Positions 47,238 through 56,702 of a stretch of 64,000 bases of DNA are shown here, piece by piece. Location: assembly GCA_963780865.1 (NCBI GenBank), contig CAWADT010000026.1:1-64000 (forward strand), given 5' to 3'. Positions within the stretch are counted from its first letter, which is position 1. Every line of letters starts with the position of its first letter. A program made the translations under genes and the position numbers. This DNA comes from FEN-1073 sp963780865 (GTDB taxonomy: Bacteria; Chloroflexota; Anaerolineae; Anaerolineales; RBG-16-64-43). Under the pieces are notes generated by a model. It made no database searches and had not been told where the DNA came from. It saw nothing but the letters and a program-made list of their open reading frames with translations.

Positions 47238-49061
47238 ATGCAAAGGATAAACGGCCTCCGGGATCGTGTTCGGCGTGACCCCACCCAGGCCGCGGTCATC
47301 TTTCTCGCGGCCGCGGTTTTCCTCGCGATTGCGGTTTACGCGTTCGGATCGGATATCCGCGAGCTGGCGGCCAATCGGCTGCAGGATGATTCCTATTATT
47401 ACCTTCAGCCCGCCTGGAATTTCTCCCGCAGCGGCGCGTTTACCTTCGACGGCGAGCATCCGACCTACGGCTTTCAACCGCTGTGGATGATCGTGCTTGC
47501 GATTCTCGCGCGGGTCTCGCCCGACAAACTGTTCTTCCTGCGGGCGAGCGTCGCGCTGGGCGGAGTTTTCTTTTGTTTGACGGGCGTGGCGCTCCACCGT
47601 CTGACTCGCGGATGGCTGACCGGATGGCGGGCGGCGATCGCCCCGGTGCTCTGGACGGCGAATTATTCGCTGATAACAATTTACATCACCGGGAAAGAAA
47701 ATGCGCTCTTCGCCTTCCTACTGGTGGTCTCCTGCGTGCTCATCGTGCGGAGGATGAACGCTCCGGCGCGGGGAGCCTGGGTGGACGGTGCGGTGGTTGG
47801 ATTGATGGTGCTGAGCCGCGTCAACGCCGTTTTCCCCGCCCTGCTCCTGCTGGCCGTCCTGTGGTGGCAGGGCGCGGGAACTCGTGCCGAGCGGGCGCGC
47901 CGCGCAGGGATGGCGGCTTTGGGAATGCTTGCGGTGATTGCCGTCTGGTGTCTCTATGCCCAGATCGCTTTCGGCGCCTTGTTTCCCAACAGCGGAACCG
48001 CCAAATTATTCGGGTCCTTTGCGGCGCTGGGGGCGGCGATCGAACAGCACGCGCCGTGGGTGCCGGCGAATTGGATCGAAAAGCTGGTGCCGGGTTCGGA
48101 GCGCGCGCTGCTTTCGCATCCGGATCTGCTGACGCTTCCTGCGCGCGGCGTCGGAATCTCGTATCTGTTTGGATTGCTTCCGGATCTGGCGTACGGCGCC
48201 TGGGCGGGAATCTTCTCGTTTTTCGGATTGCTTTCCTTCCGGCTAAAAGTGCTGCTGCTGGCCGCGGTGGGAATCGGCTCGGGGATCTGGGTTTTGATAA
48301 AATTGCGCGGCGTTTCTCCGGAGCCGGAAGCCGCAATCCGCCGCGGCAGCGCGGCGGTTGTGGGAGTGATCTTGCTGTCGGCGGCGGTGAATTCGCTGGG
48401 GAACTGGCTGCTCTTGCCGGGATACCTGCTATGGGGCGTTTGGTACACCGTCGCGGAAACCCTGGCGATGATCCTGGCGGTAACTTGTTTGCTGGGCGAA
48501 GGGTTGGAGCTCCTCTCGAAAGTGAAAACCCGGCTGAGCGGGATGGCGAACAACACCGCCCTGCTTGCGATTTCGCTGCTGTCCGTGGTCGGGCTTATCC
48601 TGGTCTGGACGCATTGGCTCCCGCACGAATATGTCGTCGCGCCGGACGGCACCCAGCAGGAGGAGTACGCCGCGGCCGATTGGATGAACAACAATCTGCC
48701 GCCGGGCGCGCGGGTGGGTTCCTTCAGCTCCGGGTTGCTCGGCTATTTCGGGCGAACGTACACGGTGATCAACCTGGACGGGTTAGCCAATTCGCCGCAG
48801 TTCGTCCAATCGGAATTGATCGGGCATCTGCTGTACGTGGACGGCCTGGCGGCGACGGACCCCATCCGGGAATATTTGCGGCGGGAGAACATCATTTATC
48901 TGGCCAATGTCGATCCGCTGGAGCGGATCAACCGAGGAGCCTACCTCGGCCTGGTGGATCCCGGCATGGCGGCGCTGCTCTATGAAGGCCAATATGCAAT
49001 CTTCTGGGGGCCGGCCGAGCCGGAACAACGGATGATCGTCGTCGGGATCGGGAATCCATGA
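47238..49061 (+). CDS. Polytopic membrane protein, GT-C-like
   Basis: A 607-residue membrane protein with about ten helices. After the first helix comes NRLQDDSYYYLQPAWNFSRSG, with adjacent acidic residues, then GEHPTYGFQPLWMIVLAIL: the D(D)-loop and second-loop PxxG... pattern of GT-C enzymes. The C-terminal 150 residues are soluble and face outward by topology. It probably uses a polyprenyl-linked donor. The ATG at 47238 lies four bases after the deacetylase stop. Its last codons overlap the next gene by ATGA. Confidence 0.55.
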   Translation: MQRINGLRDRVRRDPTQAAVIFLAAAVFLAIAVYAFGSDIRELAANRLQDDSYYYLQPAWNFSRSGAFTFDGEHPTYGFQPLWMIVLAILARVSPDKLFFLRASVALGGVFFCLTGVALHRLTRGWLTGWRAAIAPVLWTANYSLITIYITGKENALFAFLLVVSCVLIVRRMNAPARGAWVDGAVVGLMVLSRVNAVFPALLLLAVLWWQGAGTRAERARRAGMAALGMLAVIAVWCLYAQIAFGALFPNSGTAKLFGSFAALGAAIEQHAPWVPANWIEKLVPGSERALLSHPDLLTLPARGVGISYLFGLLPDLAYGAWAGIFSFFGLLSFRLKVLLLAAVGIGSGIWVLIKLRGVSPEPEAAIRRGSAAVVGVILLSAAVNSLGNWLLLPGYLLWGVWYTVAETLAMILAVTCLLGEGLELLSKVKTRLSGMANNTALLAISLLSVVGLILVWTHWLPHEYVVAPDGTQQEEYAAADWMNNNLPPGARVGSFSSGLLGYFGRTYTVINLDGLANSPQFVQSELIGHLLYVDGLAATDPIREYLRRENIIYLANVDPLERINRGAYLGLVDPGMAALLYEGQYAIFWGPAEPEQRMIVVGIGNP

Positions 49062-49906
49062 AACCGGAAGAAATCTTCCGCGAGAGAAATATCGCCCAGG
49101 TGCGGGATTACTGGAACGCCAGCCCCTGCAATATCCGCCATTCGCCCCGGCCGATCGGTTCGCGGGAATATTTCGACGAGGTGGAAGCCCGCAAATATCT
49201 GGCCGAACCGCACATCCCCGGCTTCGCCGAATTTCCGCGCTGGGCTGGGAAACGCGTGCTCGAAATCGGTTGCGGGATCGGAACCGATACGATCAATTTC
49301 GCGCGGGCGGGCGCGCGGGTGACGGCGGTGGACCTCTCGGAAAAATCGCTCGAGCTTGCGCGGCGCCGGGCGGAGATATTCGGGTTGGCCGACCGGATCG
49401 ATTTCCGCGGCGCGGATGCCGAGATGCTCTCCGATGCGATCCGGCCCGAGCCGTACGATCTGGTGTATTCCTTCGGAGTGATTCACCACACTCCGCATCC
49501 GGAGCGCATCGTGGAGCAGGTGCGCCGGTATTTTGTCCACCAGGACAGCGTATTCAAAGTGATGATCTACCACCGCAGAGCCTGGAAAGTATTCTGGATC
49601 CTGATGACGGAGGGCAGGGGCGCCTTCTGGAAGCTCGACGAGCTGGTGGCTCGAAATTCGGAAGCGCAAACCGGCTGTCCCGTAACCTATACCTATACCC
49701 CTCAAGGGGCGCGGGCGTTAATGCGCGGATTCCAAATCAACTCGATGTTCGTGGACCATATCTTTCCTTATCGGATCCAGGATTACGTTAACTACCGATA
49801 CGTCAAGAACTGGTATTTCCGCATCCTTCCCCGCGCCGTCTTCCGCGGCATGGAACGCCGTTTCGGCTGGCACCTGTGCATAACGGCGCGCCCAGAGATG
49901 GCATGA
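49058..49906 (+). CDS. Class I SAM-dependent methyltransferase
   Basis: A 282-residue methyltransferase. Motif I is VLEIGCGIGTDTINFA (about 67-83), followed by VTAVDLSEKSLELA (motif II acid) and LVYSFGVIHHTPHPERI (motif IV-like). The C-terminal half contains FYHHRRAWKVFWIL and an aromatic-rich tail that are not in the core fold. Its substrate could be a sugar of the exported glycan. It overlaps both neighbours as ATGA and so probably belongs to the same operon. Confidence 0.8.
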   Translation: MKPEEIFRERNIAQVRDYWNASPCNIRHSPRPIGSREYFDEVEARKYLAEPHIPGFAEFPRWAGKRVLEIGCGIGTDTINFARAGARVTAVDLSEKSLELARRRAEIFGLADRIDFRGADAEMLSDAIRPEPYDLVYSFGVIHHTPHPERIVEQVRRYFVHQDSVFKVMIYHRRAWKVFWILMTEGRGAFWKLDELVARNSEAQTGCPVTYTYTPQGARALMRGFQINSMFVDHIFPYRIQDYVNYRYVKNWYFRILPRAVFRGMERRFGWHLCITARPEMA

Positions 49907-50832
49907 TCACGCTGTTTACCACCCCCAAGCCGCTGGAGGGCGAATTCCGCCGCCTGCAGGAGAACGCCGTCGGATCGTGGCGCGCGCTGGGGCCGGAGGT
50001 GGAAATCCTAATTCTGGGGGACGAGCCGGGCGCAGCGGAACTCGCGGCCCATGAGGGCGTGCGTCATCTGCCGGAGGTTGCGCGCAACGATTTCGGCACG
50101 CCGCGCGTCGACGATCTCTTCCGCCGCGCGGAGGCAGCCGCCACCCAGCCGATTCTGTGCTACCTCAACGCGGATATTATTTTGGGATCGGACTTTCTCC
50201 CGGCCGTCCGGACCGCTTCCGGCGTGCGCGGCCGTTTCCTCGTGGTCGGCCAGCGATGGAATCTGGATGTGGAGGAGCCGATCGATTTTTCCGACCCCGC
50301 CTGGGAAAAGAAAATCCGCGATCAGGTGCGGGTGCGGGGCCGCTTGGAAGATCCCTCGGGAATCGATTATTTCATCTACCGGCGGGGACTGTGGCCGAAC
50401 ATTCCGCCGTTCGCCGTAGGGCGGACGATGTGGGACAACTGGCTGATCTACAGCGCCCGGAACCGCGGTGCCCCGGTGATCGACGCCACGGATAGGCTGG
50501 AGGCGATCCATCAAAACCACGGCTACGGGCATCATCCCAAAGGATATTCCGGTGTGTGGAAGGGACCGGAAGCCGAACGCAACTTGCAGCTGGCGGGAGG
50601 GCTGGAGCACTACTTCACGATCGAAGATGCAACCCATCGATTAACCAAGCGGGGTCTGCGCCGGGCGCTGGACCTGGCTCATCTGCGGCGGCGCTGGCAG
50701 GTTCTGCCTGCGCTGTGGGCGCCGGCCGCCGGGGTTATGGGGATGCGGCGGAGGTTCGGACGGGCGGTCTACGCCCTGCGAGTTCAAGTGGCGCGCTGGC
50801 GCGGGCGAATCCCGCCGAAAGAGAAATCCTGA
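49903..50832 (+). CDS. Putative GT-A-fold glycosyltransferase, paralogue of 54158-55039
   Basis: A 309-residue protein opening MITLFTTPKP, like its paralogue downstream. It has LCYLNADIIL (Asp-rich NADI motif where GT-A proteins keep DxD), VVGQRWN, GRTMWDNWLIYS and EAIHQNHGYGHHP. The pair shares these motifs at similar spacing, which defines a family I cannot name. The fold suggests nucleotide-sugar binding, but no catalytic assignment is proven. It starts in an ATGA overlap with the methyltransferase, and its stop shares a base with asnB (TGATG). Confidence 0.6.
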   Translation: MITLFTTPKPLEGEFRRLQENAVGSWRALGPEVEILILGDEPGAAELAAHEGVRHLPEVARNDFGTPRVDDLFRRAEAAATQPILCYLNADIILGSDFLPAVRTASGVRGRFLVVGQRWNLDVEEPIDFSDPAWEKKIRDQVRVRGRLEDPSGIDYFIYRRGLWPNIPPFAVGRTMWDNWLIYSARNRGAPVIDATDRLEAIHQNHGYGHHPKGYSGVWKGPEAERNLQLAGGLEHYFTIEDATHRLTKRGLRRALDLAHLRRRWQVLPALWAPAAGVMGMRRRFGRAVYALRVQVARWRGRIPPKEKS

Positions 50833-52745
50833 TGTGCGGCATCGCCGGGTGGATCAGCCGCGAGGAATTGCAGGAGCCGGAGCGGGAGAGGGTGGCGCGG
50901 ATGAACTCGGTGCTTGCGCACCGCGGACCGGACGGCGCGGGCGAATTCCAACACTCCAACCTCTCCATGGCGATGCGCCGGCTCAGCATCATCGATCTGC
51001 AGGGCGGCTGGCAGCCGCTGTACAACGAAGATCGCACGCTGGCGCTCATCCTCAACGGGGAAATCTATAATTTCATCGAATTGCGCGACCAACTGCAGGC
51101 CAAGGGGCATGTTTTCCGCACCCGCAGCGACAGCGAGACGGTTTTGCATCTTTACGAAGAATACGGCGACGACTGCGTGCAGAGTCTGCGGGGCATGTTT
51201 GCCTTCGCCCTCTGGGACGGCCGGCGCCGGAGGCTGCTCCTGGCGCGCGATCGCATGGGGGAGAAGCCGCTCTATCTGTGGGAAGGGAAGGACCGGCTGA
51301 TCTTCGCCTCCGAACTGAAAGCGATGCTCGCATCCGGGGCGGTTCCGTTCGACCTGGATGAAAACGGCGTCTCGCTCTTCTTTAATTATCAATATGTGCC
51401 CGAACCCGCCACGCCCATCCGCGGCGTGCGCAAACTTCCGCCGGCCCATCTGTTGGCCATCGAGCTGGCGCCGTGGAAAATCAGCGAGCGCCGCTATTGG
51501 AATATGGAAGACGCGCCCGCGCTGAAGGGCCCGCCCGGCGAATTGCTGCGCGCCGAATTGGAAACGGTGAGCGAGCTGGTGATCCGTTCGGACGTGCCGG
51601 TGGGCGTGGCCCTCAGCGGCGGGTTGGATTCGGGCAGCATCGCGGTCCTCGCCGCGCGCAAGTATCCGGGCATCATGCACGCCTTCAGCGTGGGCTACCC
51701 GGGCTACCCCGGCGAGGATGAACGCGCGGAGGCCCGGGCGCTTGCCGACCATTTGGGGATGCCCTTCCACGAGGTGGAAGTGCAAACCGGGCAGGTGGTG
51801 GATTTCTTTCCGGAGCTGGTTTACTGGCACGACGACCCGATTGCGGACATTTCGGGTTACGGTTACTATGCGGTGATGCGGCTGGCCCGGGAGCACGGCG
51901 TGCCGGTCATGCTGCAGGGCCAGGGCGGGGACGAACTCTTTTGGGGATATGAATGGGTGCGCCAGGCGGCGAAGGAATCCCATCAGAAATCGTCGCTTCG
52001 GAAGCGAGGCTGGGCGGCGCTCCCCCAGTACCTGGAACCGTCCCTGCCGGCGAAATGGACCCGGTCTGGATTGCGGAAATGGGCGGAATCGCTCGGAGGG
52101 TTGCGCCCCGGCTGGGAGCGGTTTCAACGGCATCGCGCCAGCCCGCCCGACCGGCTGCGGTTTTACGACGGGTGCTATGATTTCGCCGCCCAGTACGGTT
52201 TCTATGAGGGGTTGTACGGACCGGCGTTTCGCGAGCGGCTGGATCCGGAGCGTGCGTACGAACCGTTCACTCGCCCCTGGCCGTGGCCGCCGGTGGACAT
52301 CGTCACGACCCATCTGATTTGCGACACCTATCTCCTGGAAAATGGGATCACCCAGGGAGATCGGTTGAGCATGGCGTCTTCGGTGGAACTGCGCCTGCCG
52401 CTGGTCGATTACCGCCTGGTGGAGACCGTCATCGGCCTGCGCAAGACGAGCTCCGACCGCAGGCTGCCGCCCAAAACCTGGTTGAAAGCGGCGATGCAGG
52501 GCATCCTGCCGGATTGGGTGATGAATCGTCCCAAGCGCGGGTTTTCGCCCCCGGTGCGTTCTTGGACCGCCGGGCTGTTTGAGACCTACGGCCGGAATTT
52601 GAAGGATGGATATCTTGTCCAAGCGGGGATTCTCAAACCCGGGGCCGCGGATTATTTGGCGGGTGATCCGGCCCAATCCGATCTGACCGCAATGCTCTCC
52701 TTCCGCGCGCTCGTGCTCGAAATGTGGTGCCGGCGTTTTTCCTGA
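50832..52745 (+). CDS. asnB: Asparagine synthase (glutamine-hydrolysing)
   Basis: A 637-residue class B asparagine synthetase. Cys2 of MCGIAGWI is the glutaminase nucleophile, the N-terminal amidohydrolase domain covers about 1-210, and the synthetase domain has the PP-loop ALSGGLDSGS (about 260-268). It makes Asn from Asp, Gln and ATP. Members of this family are common in glycan clusters, where they may amidate a uronic-acid or amino-sugar rather than aspartate. Full length and motifs suggest the protein is intact. Its place between glycan genes favours the second role, but only by context. Confidence 0.88.
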   Translation: MCGIAGWISREELQEPERERVARMNSVLAHRGPDGAGEFQHSNLSMAMRRLSIIDLQGGWQPLYNEDRTLALILNGEIYNFIELRDQLQAKGHVFRTRSDSETVLHLYEEYGDDCVQSLRGMFAFALWDGRRRRLLLARDRMGEKPLYLWEGKDRLIFASELKAMLASGAVPFDLDENGVSLFFNYQYVPEPATPIRGVRKLPPAHLLAIELAPWKISERRYWNMEDAPALKGPPGELLRAELETVSELVIRSDVPVGVALSGGLDSGSIAVLAARKYPGIMHAFSVGYPGYPGEDERAEARALADHLGMPFHEVEVQTGQVVDFFPELVYWHDDPIADISGYGYYAVMRLAREHGVPVMLQGQGGDELFWGYEWVRQAAKESHQKSSLRKRGWAALPQYLEPSLPAKWTRSGLRKWAESLGGLRPGWERFQRHRASPPDRLRFYDGCYDFAAQYGFYEGLYGPAFRERLDPERAYEPFTRPWPWPPVDIVTTHLICDTYLLENGITQGDRLSMASSVELRLPLVDYRLVETVIGLRKTSSDRRLPPKTWLKAAMQGILPDWVMNRPKRGFSPPVRSWTAGLFETYGRNLKDGYLVQAGILKPGAADYLAGDPAQSDLTAMLSFRALVLEMWCRRFS

Positions 52746-52798
52746 TGGGGCGGTTCCGGCGGCCGCCCGCCCATAATTTCTTCGGCCAAGGAGCAAGC

Positions 52799-54136
52799 AT
52801 GGAAAGAAAAAATATGATCCGGACCGTGGCCGTGATCGGCCTGGGCAAACTGGGGTCGCCGTTGGCGGCGTCGGTCGCGGCGCACGCCGTATCCGTCGTC
52901 GGCGCGGACCTGGACGCGAGCAAGGTGGAAGCCATCAACCGCGGCGAACCGCCGGTGAACGAAACCAATTTGGCGGATTACATCCGCCGCGGCCGCGCCC
53001 ACCTGCGCGCCACCACCGACATCGAAGCGGCGGTGGCCGAAGCCGAGATTACCTTCGTCATCGTCCCCACGCCGAGCGAACCGCACGGCGGATTTTCCCT
53101 GCGGCACGTGCTCTCGGCCTGCGAAGCGATCGGCCGCGGGCTGAAGAAGCGCAAGGGATTTCCGATCGCGGTGATCACCTCCACGGTGATGCCCGGCTCG
53201 ACCGGCGGGCCGATCCGCGAAGCCCTTGAAAAATATTCCGGAAAAAAGGCCGGCAAAGAGTTCGGCCTGTGCTACAGCCCGGAATTCATCGCCCTGGGCA
53301 GCGTGATCCACGATTTTCTCAACCCGGACTTCATTCTCGTCGGAGAATCCGATCCCCGTTCGGGGGAAATCCTCGACGCGTTCTATCAGGCGGTGTGCGA
53401 CAATCACCCCCACATCGCGCGCATGAATTTCGTCAACGCGGAGCTCTCCAAACTGGCGGTGAACACTTTCGTCACCACCAAGATCACCTACGCCAACATG
53501 CTGGCGCACATTTGCGAGCGGCTGCCGGGCGCCGATGTGGACGTGGTGACCGAGGCCATCGGCCACGACACCCGGATCGGCGGAAAGTATCTCAAGGGCG
53601 CGGTCGGATACGGCGGCCCGTGCTTCCCGCGCGACAATTTGGCGATGGGCCGGCTCGCGCGCGATCTGGGGGCGCAGGCGGCGCTGGCGGAAACGACCGA
53701 CCGCGAAAACCGCGCCGAAGTTCAGCGGCTCGCGGAGCTGGTGAAAACGCACGCGCGCCCCGGCTCCAAGATTGGAATCCTCGGCCTTGCCTACAAACCC
53801 GATACGGAGGTGATCGAAGAATCCCAGGGGATCCTCCTGGCCCGGTTGTTGCTGGAGGAAAATCTGGAATTGCTGGTGTACGATCCGATGGCGATGGCTG
53901 CGGCCCGCGTCGTTCTGGGCGACGGCCCGACGTACGCCGCCGACGCCGAGGATTGCGTCCGACGATCGGACGTGGTGGTCATCACCACGCCGTGGAAGGA
54001 CTTCACGCGCATCCCCGGGAGCGCGTTCTCCGGACGCAAAACCCGCCCCGTCCTGATCGACGCCTGGCGGATCGCGCCGGACGAATGGCGCAGCAAGACG
54101 ACGTACCTTCCCGTCGGCGTGAATACCTCGTCGTAA
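52799..54136 (+). CDS. Nucleotide-sugar dehydrogenase (UDP-Glc/GDP-Man DH family)
   Basis: A 445-residue two-domain dehydrogenase. The NAD-binding domain starts VAVIGLGKLGSPLAAS, then VIVPTPSEPHGGFS, ELSKLAVNTFVTTKITYAN and YGGPCFPRDN with catalytic C275. The C-terminal domain holds GLAYKPDTEVIEES. It oxidises a UDP- or GDP-sugar to the uronic acid (UDP-glucose 6-dehydrogenase or WecC/WbpA-like enzymes). The substrate cannot be chosen from sequence. It follows asnB by 53 bases, and uronic acid plus AsnB would fit a uronamide-containing glycan. Confidence 0.9.
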   Translation: MERKNMIRTVAVIGLGKLGSPLAASVAAHAVSVVGADLDASKVEAINRGEPPVNETNLADYIRRGRAHLRATTDIEAAVAEAEITFVIVPTPSEPHGGFSLRHVLSACEAIGRGLKKRKGFPIAVITSTVMPGSTGGPIREALEKYSGKKAGKEFGLCYSPEFIALGSVIHDFLNPDFILVGESDPRSGEILDAFYQAVCDNHPHIARMNFVNAELSKLAVNTFVTTKITYANMLAHICERLPGADVDVVTEAIGHDTRIGGKYLKGAVGYGGPCFPRDNLAMGRLARDLGAQAALAETTDRENRAEVQRLAELVKTHARPGSKIGILGLAYKPDTEVIEESQGILLARLLLEENLELLVYDPMAMAAARVVLGDGPTYAADAEDCVRRSDVVVITTPWKDFTRIPGSAFSGRKTRPVLIDAWRIAPDEWRSKTTYLPVGVNTSS

Positions 54137-54157
54137 TACCGAAAGCGCTTGGTGGAT

Positions 54158-55039
54158 ATGATTACTCTTTTTACCACGGTCAAGCCGTTCATCGGTCCGG
54201 CGGCGGTATCCCAGCGCAACACGCTGGAGTGCTGGCGCGCCTTATTCCCCCAGGGCGAGGTGTTGCTGCTGGGCGAGGAAAAAGGCGCCGCCGAAGTGGC
54301 GAAGGAACTCGGACTCCGGTTGGTGCCCGACGTGGAGCGGAATGAATTTGGAACGCCGCTGCTGAATTCATTGTTTTCGAAAGCCGAGGAACAGGCTTCC
54401 TTCCCGCTGCTGATGTACGCCAACGCGGATATTCTGTTTACCAGCCGGCTGCCGCAGGCCGCCCGCACGCTCGCCGGATGGCGCAAGCCGTTCCTGATGG
54501 TGGGCCGGCGGTGGGACACCGATCTTGGCGAGCGAATGGATTTTTCCAAACCGGATTGGGAGCCGTGGCTGATCGAAAAGGCAAAAACCAACGGCAAGCC
54601 GGGAATCAAATCGGCTTTGGATTATTTTATGTTTTCCAAAGGCGCCTGGGGGGAAAAGGGCGGATATACGGAAATTCCTCCCCTCGCGATCGGCCGCTCG
54701 GCATGGGATAACTGGCTGGTGTTTTGGGCGCTCGTCCGCCGGAACGACGTGGTCAATGGATCGGATTTCATCCTCGCCGTCCATCAAAACCATGATTACC
54801 GCCATCTCCCCGAAGGGCAAAAAGTCGGTTTGGATATCGGCGACGAGGCGCGCCGAAATTTCGCCATGGCCAGCTACGAACGGTATCTGTACGGCACGCC
54901 GGATGCCACCCATCGGATCCGTCCGGACGGAAAGATCGTGCGCGCATTCTCGCTCGATATCCTGCGGCGCAAACTCCGCACGCTGCCCGATCTGCTGCGC
55001 GTGCGGATCCTCGGACGAAAGCGATGGAAACCGTCGTAG
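54158..55039 (+). CDS. Putative GT-A-fold glycosyltransferase, paralogue of 49903-50832
   Basis: A 293-residue protein beginning MITLFTTVKPF and sharing with its upstream paralogue the blocks LLMYANADILF (NADI), LMVGRRWDTDL, GRSAWDNWLVFW and AVHQNHDYRHLP. The same order and spacing in both copies supports a common fold and function. The family is unrecognised, and catalytic residues are assigned only by analogy to GT-A DxD enzymes. It follows the nucleotide-sugar dehydrogenase closely. A GTG at 54149 gives three extra residues. Confidence 0.6.
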   Translation: MITLFTTVKPFIGPAAVSQRNTLECWRALFPQGEVLLLGEEKGAAEVAKELGLRLVPDVERNEFGTPLLNSLFSKAEEQASFPLLMYANADILFTSRLPQAARTLAGWRKPFLMVGRRWDTDLGERMDFSKPDWEPWLIEKAKTNGKPGIKSALDYFMFSKGAWGEKGGYTEIPPLAIGRSAWDNWLVFWALVRRNDVVNGSDFILAVHQNHDYRHLPEGQKVGLDIGDEARRNFAMASYERYLYGTPDATHRIRPDGKIVRAFSLDILRRKLRTLPDLLRVRILGRKRWKPS

Positions 55040-55072
55040 GAACCGGCCCGAAGCGAAAAGGATGAAGGCACC

Positions 55073-56695
55073 ATGGTGACCTCGAAGGAAAATCTATCCG
55101 GAAAACGCCTGCTTGGGTTCCCTTGGTTCGGACCGCTCGTCACCCTGCTGCTGTTCCTCTTCGGAATTGGATGTCAACTGCCCGTGCTGACCGTCCGGTT
55201 CCCCGGCCTGGACGACAGTGGATATCTTTTCGACGGGGTGCGGCTGATCGAGCAGGGGATTTGGATGCCGCTGGGGAGCGGGCCGCTCTCCGGGATCCTC
55301 AACGGAGTAGTTTACCTATTCTTCCCCCGCGACCATATGCTGCTGGGATACGTTTCCCTGTTGCGCAGAATCCTTTTGCTCATCGGCATCCTGGCGGCGG
55401 CGGGGCTGGCCGGGCGGGCGGTAGGGGGCAAGCGGGCCGGATGGGCCGCGATGGCCGTCACGGCGGTGATGCGCCCGCTCTCGACCATCCTGATGGTCAC
55501 GGCGGATTCCCTCTACGCCTGTCTGGCCGGGTTGAGCTTTGTCCTCATCGTTTCCACCTGGATGGGGGAAAAACAAAACGGGAAGAATGCGCGCAGCGGA
55601 TACTGGATCGCCGCCGGGCTGCTGCTTGGGCTGGCGGCGCTGACGAGATTGGACGGATTGCTGCTGGGGGTGCTGCTGATTCCCATCCTATGGTTTTTCC
55701 GCGGTCGAAATCGAAGCGCGGCGCGCGGGGCGGGTGTCTTTGGTGTGAGTTTTGCGCTCCCGGTCGTGGTTTACGCTCTGATCTTCGCCGCCTCCACCGG
55801 AAGCTGGGATCCGCAGATTGGCCAGCGCAGCTATCTGGCGTTCGAGCAGGCGCACAACTTCCTCTATACCGACCGCTATGAGGTGGTGCCGTCGCCGAGC
55901 TCCGCTGATTTATACGGCACGGCCGAGCAAAACGGGAACAGCGTGCTCCGCGCGATCGCCCGCAATCCGCGCGCGTTCCTGCGCCGGGTGCCCCTGGTGG
56001 CGGCCAATGCAGCGCGCATGTTCTACGACGCCTACAGTATCCTGGGCGGAGCGATGTTTCTTTTTCTCGCCGCCGGCGGCGCGGTGGCCTTATGGAAATC
56101 TTCCCGCCGCGCGGTGCTGGGCCTGGCGCTGATGTGGTGCCTGCCGCTCCTGGGATATGCGCTCGCGTCTTACCGGCCGGGTTTCTTTGGCATGCTGCTT
56201 CCGGTCCTGCTGACCCTGGTGATCGCAGGTTCCCTGGCGGTGGCCGCGAACGTCCGAACGCTTTGGAAAACGGAACAAGCTCCGCTGCTGGCGGTTTGGC
56301 TGCTGGTCGCAGCGGGAATGCTCGGATCGCAACTAGCGTTTGCGGCGGGGCAATTCCGCGGCTGGGGCGCAACCCGGAAGGCGGAGGACCAGTATCAGTC
56401 CTGGCTTTCCGAACTGTCCAGCCAGGTGCCCCGCGGCCAGTGCGTGATCTCCTTCAGCGCCACCGACGCCATTTATTCCAACCACTCGGTGTATGAGAAC
56501 TGGCAGCTCTTTTACGAAGCGGGCGATCCCGGCGCGTTGCGCACGGCGATGCAAACCGCCGGCTGCTCCTACCTGGTCGTGGATTCCGACCTGCAATCCC
56601 TGGCGCCGCAGTTTGTTCCCGTTGCGGAAAAAGCCCTGCAATTGGAGTACACCACCCCGGACGGCTCGCGGAAGATCTACGAGCTCATTCCCTAA
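55073..56695 (+). CDS. Polytopic membrane protein, GT-C-like
   Basis: A 540-residue protein with about ten helices. The first loop has LTVRFPGLDDSGYLFDGVRLIEQG, with the acidic pair DD seen in GT-C enzymes, then a second motif FFPRDHMLLGYVS. The C-terminal 130 residues are soluble. It has the general look of a lipid-linked-sugar transferase. Its start, 33 bases after the previous gene, is preceded by a weak ribosome site. It resembles 47238-49061 in layout but not closely enough to call a duplication. Confidence 0.55.
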   Translation: MVTSKENLSGKRLLGFPWFGPLVTLLLFLFGIGCQLPVLTVRFPGLDDSGYLFDGVRLIEQGIWMPLGSGPLSGILNGVVYLFFPRDHMLLGYVSLLRRILLLIGILAAAGLAGRAVGGKRAGWAAMAVTAVMRPLSTILMVTADSLYACLAGLSFVLIVSTWMGEKQNGKNARSGYWIAAGLLLGLAALTRLDGLLLGVLLIPILWFFRGRNRSAARGAGVFGVSFALPVVVYALIFAASTGSWDPQIGQRSYLAFEQAHNFLYTDRYEVVPSPSSADLYGTAEQNGNSVLRAIARNPRAFLRRVPLVAANAARMFYDAYSILGGAMFLFLAAGGAVALWKSSRRAVLGLALMWCLPLLGYALASYRPGFFGMLLPVLLTLVIAGSLAVAANVRTLWKTEQAPLLAVWLLVAAGMLGSQLAFAAGQFRGWGATRKAEDQYQSWLSELSSQVPRGQCVISFSATDAIYSNHSVYENWQLFYEAGDPGALRTAMQTAGCSYLVVDSDLQSLAPQFVPVAEKALQLEYTTPDGSRKIYELIP

Positions 56696-56702
56696 ATCCC
56701 GC

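Noticed and set aside
49058..49906. UbiE or Coq-type quinone methyltransferase
   Set aside because: The motif I region is generic class I; the C-terminal half and the glycan context do not support a quinone role.
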